Source: CAYRIF01 sp964424205 (lineage in GTDB: Bacteria; Bacteroidota; Bacteroidia; Cytophagales; Cyclobacteriaceae). Taken from it: a DNA stretch of 15,289 nucleotides. The DNA lies in the NCBI GenBank assembly GCA_964424205.1, contig CAYRIF010000061.1, positions 1-15,289 of the forward strand, given 5' to 3'. The number at the start of each line of letters is the position of its first letter. Positions within the stretch are counted from its first letter, which is position 1. Shown here piece by piece: positions 14,820 to 15,289 of the stretch. Under the pieces are notes generated by a model. That model was given only the letters and a program-made list of their open reading frames with translations, had not been told where the DNA came from and did not search any database. Both the position numbers and the translations under genes were made by a program.

Positions 14820-14911
14820 AAAGTTTTGCGCTAGTGTCGCTATTATTTTGCGTTGATGATTTACACTTTGCGTACCTAGTGTTTTTCCTTTGTGTGCTTT
14901 GCGGTTAAAAT
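14820..14911. repeat. TTTGCG-type dispersed intergenic repeat
   Basis: TTTGCG recurs four times in this ~90-base stretch (near 14825, 14847, 14868 and 14898), ending CTTTGCGGTTAAAA. Arrays of this style (CTTTGCGTAC..., TTTGCGGTTAA) are frequent between genes in Bacteroidota. A weak ACACT...AGTGT hairpin followed by five T (14863-14886) might assist termination of the symporter transcript. Confidence 0.55.
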
Positions 14912-14946
14912 GGATTTACTTTCCACTTTCAGTATCGTCATCGAAA

Positions 14947-14978
14947 GAAAAAAATCAAAAATAGTTGTACCTACAAGT
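14947..14978 (-). terminator. Candidate terminator of the NSS transporter / small-subunit operon
   Basis: On the minus strand the imperfect palindrome ACTTGTAGGTACAACT (14978-14963) is followed by ATTTTTGATTTTTTT, beginning about 18 bases after the small-subunit stop. The stem is short with one mismatch, so the call is tentative. Confidence 0.4.
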
Positions 14979-14995
14979 CTCCTTTATCTTAAATC

Positions 14996-15118
14996 TTACA
15001 GTCTTAGATCGCTTTTCTTTTTTCGTTCCTTCTTAATCGCCATCGAAAGAAAAAACACAAATCCTCCTACCACGATGCTGAGAATAATTGTCATGCCAAG
15101 AATTGCTGAGGTGCTCAT
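14996..15118 (-). CDS. MetS-like small subunit of an NSS amino-acid transporter
   Basis: This 40-aa single-span membrane protein begins MSTSAILGM. It has one hydrophobic helix (about 5-28) containing a Gly-Gly pair, then a strongly basic tail (KKERKKK) that should stay in the cytoplasm. The MSTSAI start, size and GG-containing helix match the methionine/alanine-importer small subunit family, known from MetPS of Corynebacterium glutamicum where the small subunit is needed for transport. The ATG overlaps the stop of the upstream transporter as ATGA (15118-15115), so the two are coupled. The substrate in this organism is inferred from family only. Confidence 0.85.
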   Translation of the reverse strand: MSTSAILGMTIILSIVVGGFVFFLSMAIKKERKKKSDLRL

Positions 15119-15289
15119 AATTTTGGGTTTGTAAATTTTTTGTATAAATATTTGTTAGTGAGAAAACCTATTAATAATACTGCTCCCCACTGTGTAATAA
15201 TACTTGCATTGCTGTAGACATCAAATAAATTCCAATTACCCTCTTTGTCAAACCATGGATTGGCGCTATACCCTTGCGACATCCACCAA
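15115..15289 (-). CDS. Sodium-dependent NSS-family transporter, C-terminal fragment
   Basis: The last 58 codons before the window edge encode WWMSQGYSANPWFDKEG, then NLFDVYSNASIITQWG leading into a final transmembrane helix (about AVLLIGFLTN) and a short basic tail ending TNPKL. The frame is open to the edge. The position directly before a MetS-like small subunit, the Trp-rich loop before the last helix and the size of that helix fit the end of a bacterial neurotransmitter:sodium symporter. Most of the protein lies outside the window, so the core sodium sites cannot be checked. Confidence 0.75.
   Translation of the reverse strand, partial: WWMSQGYSANPWFDKEGNWNLFDVYSNASIITQWGAVLLIGFLTNKYLYKKFTNPKL

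Noticed and set aside
14936..15058. TCG(C/T)CATCGAAAGAAAAAA occurring twice, inside and after the MetS-like gene
   Set aside because: It could be a partial duplication of the gene's basic tail, but the match is short and A-rich and does not extend on either side.
14892..15134. 80-codon plus-strand frame
   Set aside because: It is antisense to the MetS-like subunit, whose overlap with the transporter and MSTSAI start are far stronger evidence.

Overview
The window looks like a Bacteroidota chromosome. It is AT-rich. Several promoters resemble the TANNTTTG -7 element known from that phylum, and almost no gene has a Shine-Dalgarno sequence. The gene content also fits: a very large alpha-2-macroglobulin, a seven-repeat FG-GAP/UnbV propeller and membrane-anchored alpha/beta hydrolases. 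Genus cannot be told from the sequence.

Layout. The 3' part of an RmlD-type dTDP-4-dehydrorhamnose reductase (+) enters from the left and converges, across a strong hairpin at 667-696, on a 1872-aa thioester alpha-2-macroglobulin (-). The next gene-poor stretch (about 6318-7428) is the most unusual part. It holds a second, diverged copy of the macroglobulin promoter and start region, a pair of ~120-bp direct repeats (6623-6745 and 7292-7410), and between them a compact transcription unit. That unit has a perfect 23-bp palindrome of Fur/PerR style, a TATGTTTG -7 element, a 10/10 Shine-Dalgarno match, a 42-aa very basic protein and an intrinsic terminator. It is the best candidate here for something undescribed.

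Next comes a three-gene, translationally coupled minus-strand operon: a ~6-TM protein, an FG-GAP/UnbV beta-propeller protein and a 4-TM protein with two Cys pairs in a twofold-repeated pattern. A spacer of dispersed palindromic repeats (10141-10260) follows. Then two paralogous membrane-anchored alpha/beta hydrolases lie in tandem on the minus strand, the nearer one coupled by ATGA overlap to a long-chain acyl-CoA synthetase. This suggests hydrolysis of an acyl ester followed by activation of the released fatty acid. A BASS-family symporter (+) is divergent from the hydrolases. The right edge holds the C-terminus of an NSS sodium-dependent transporter (-) overlapping, by ATGA, a 40-aa MetS-like small subunit.

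Gene names rest on reading motifs by eye; no database search was run. Repeat identities are eye alignments.
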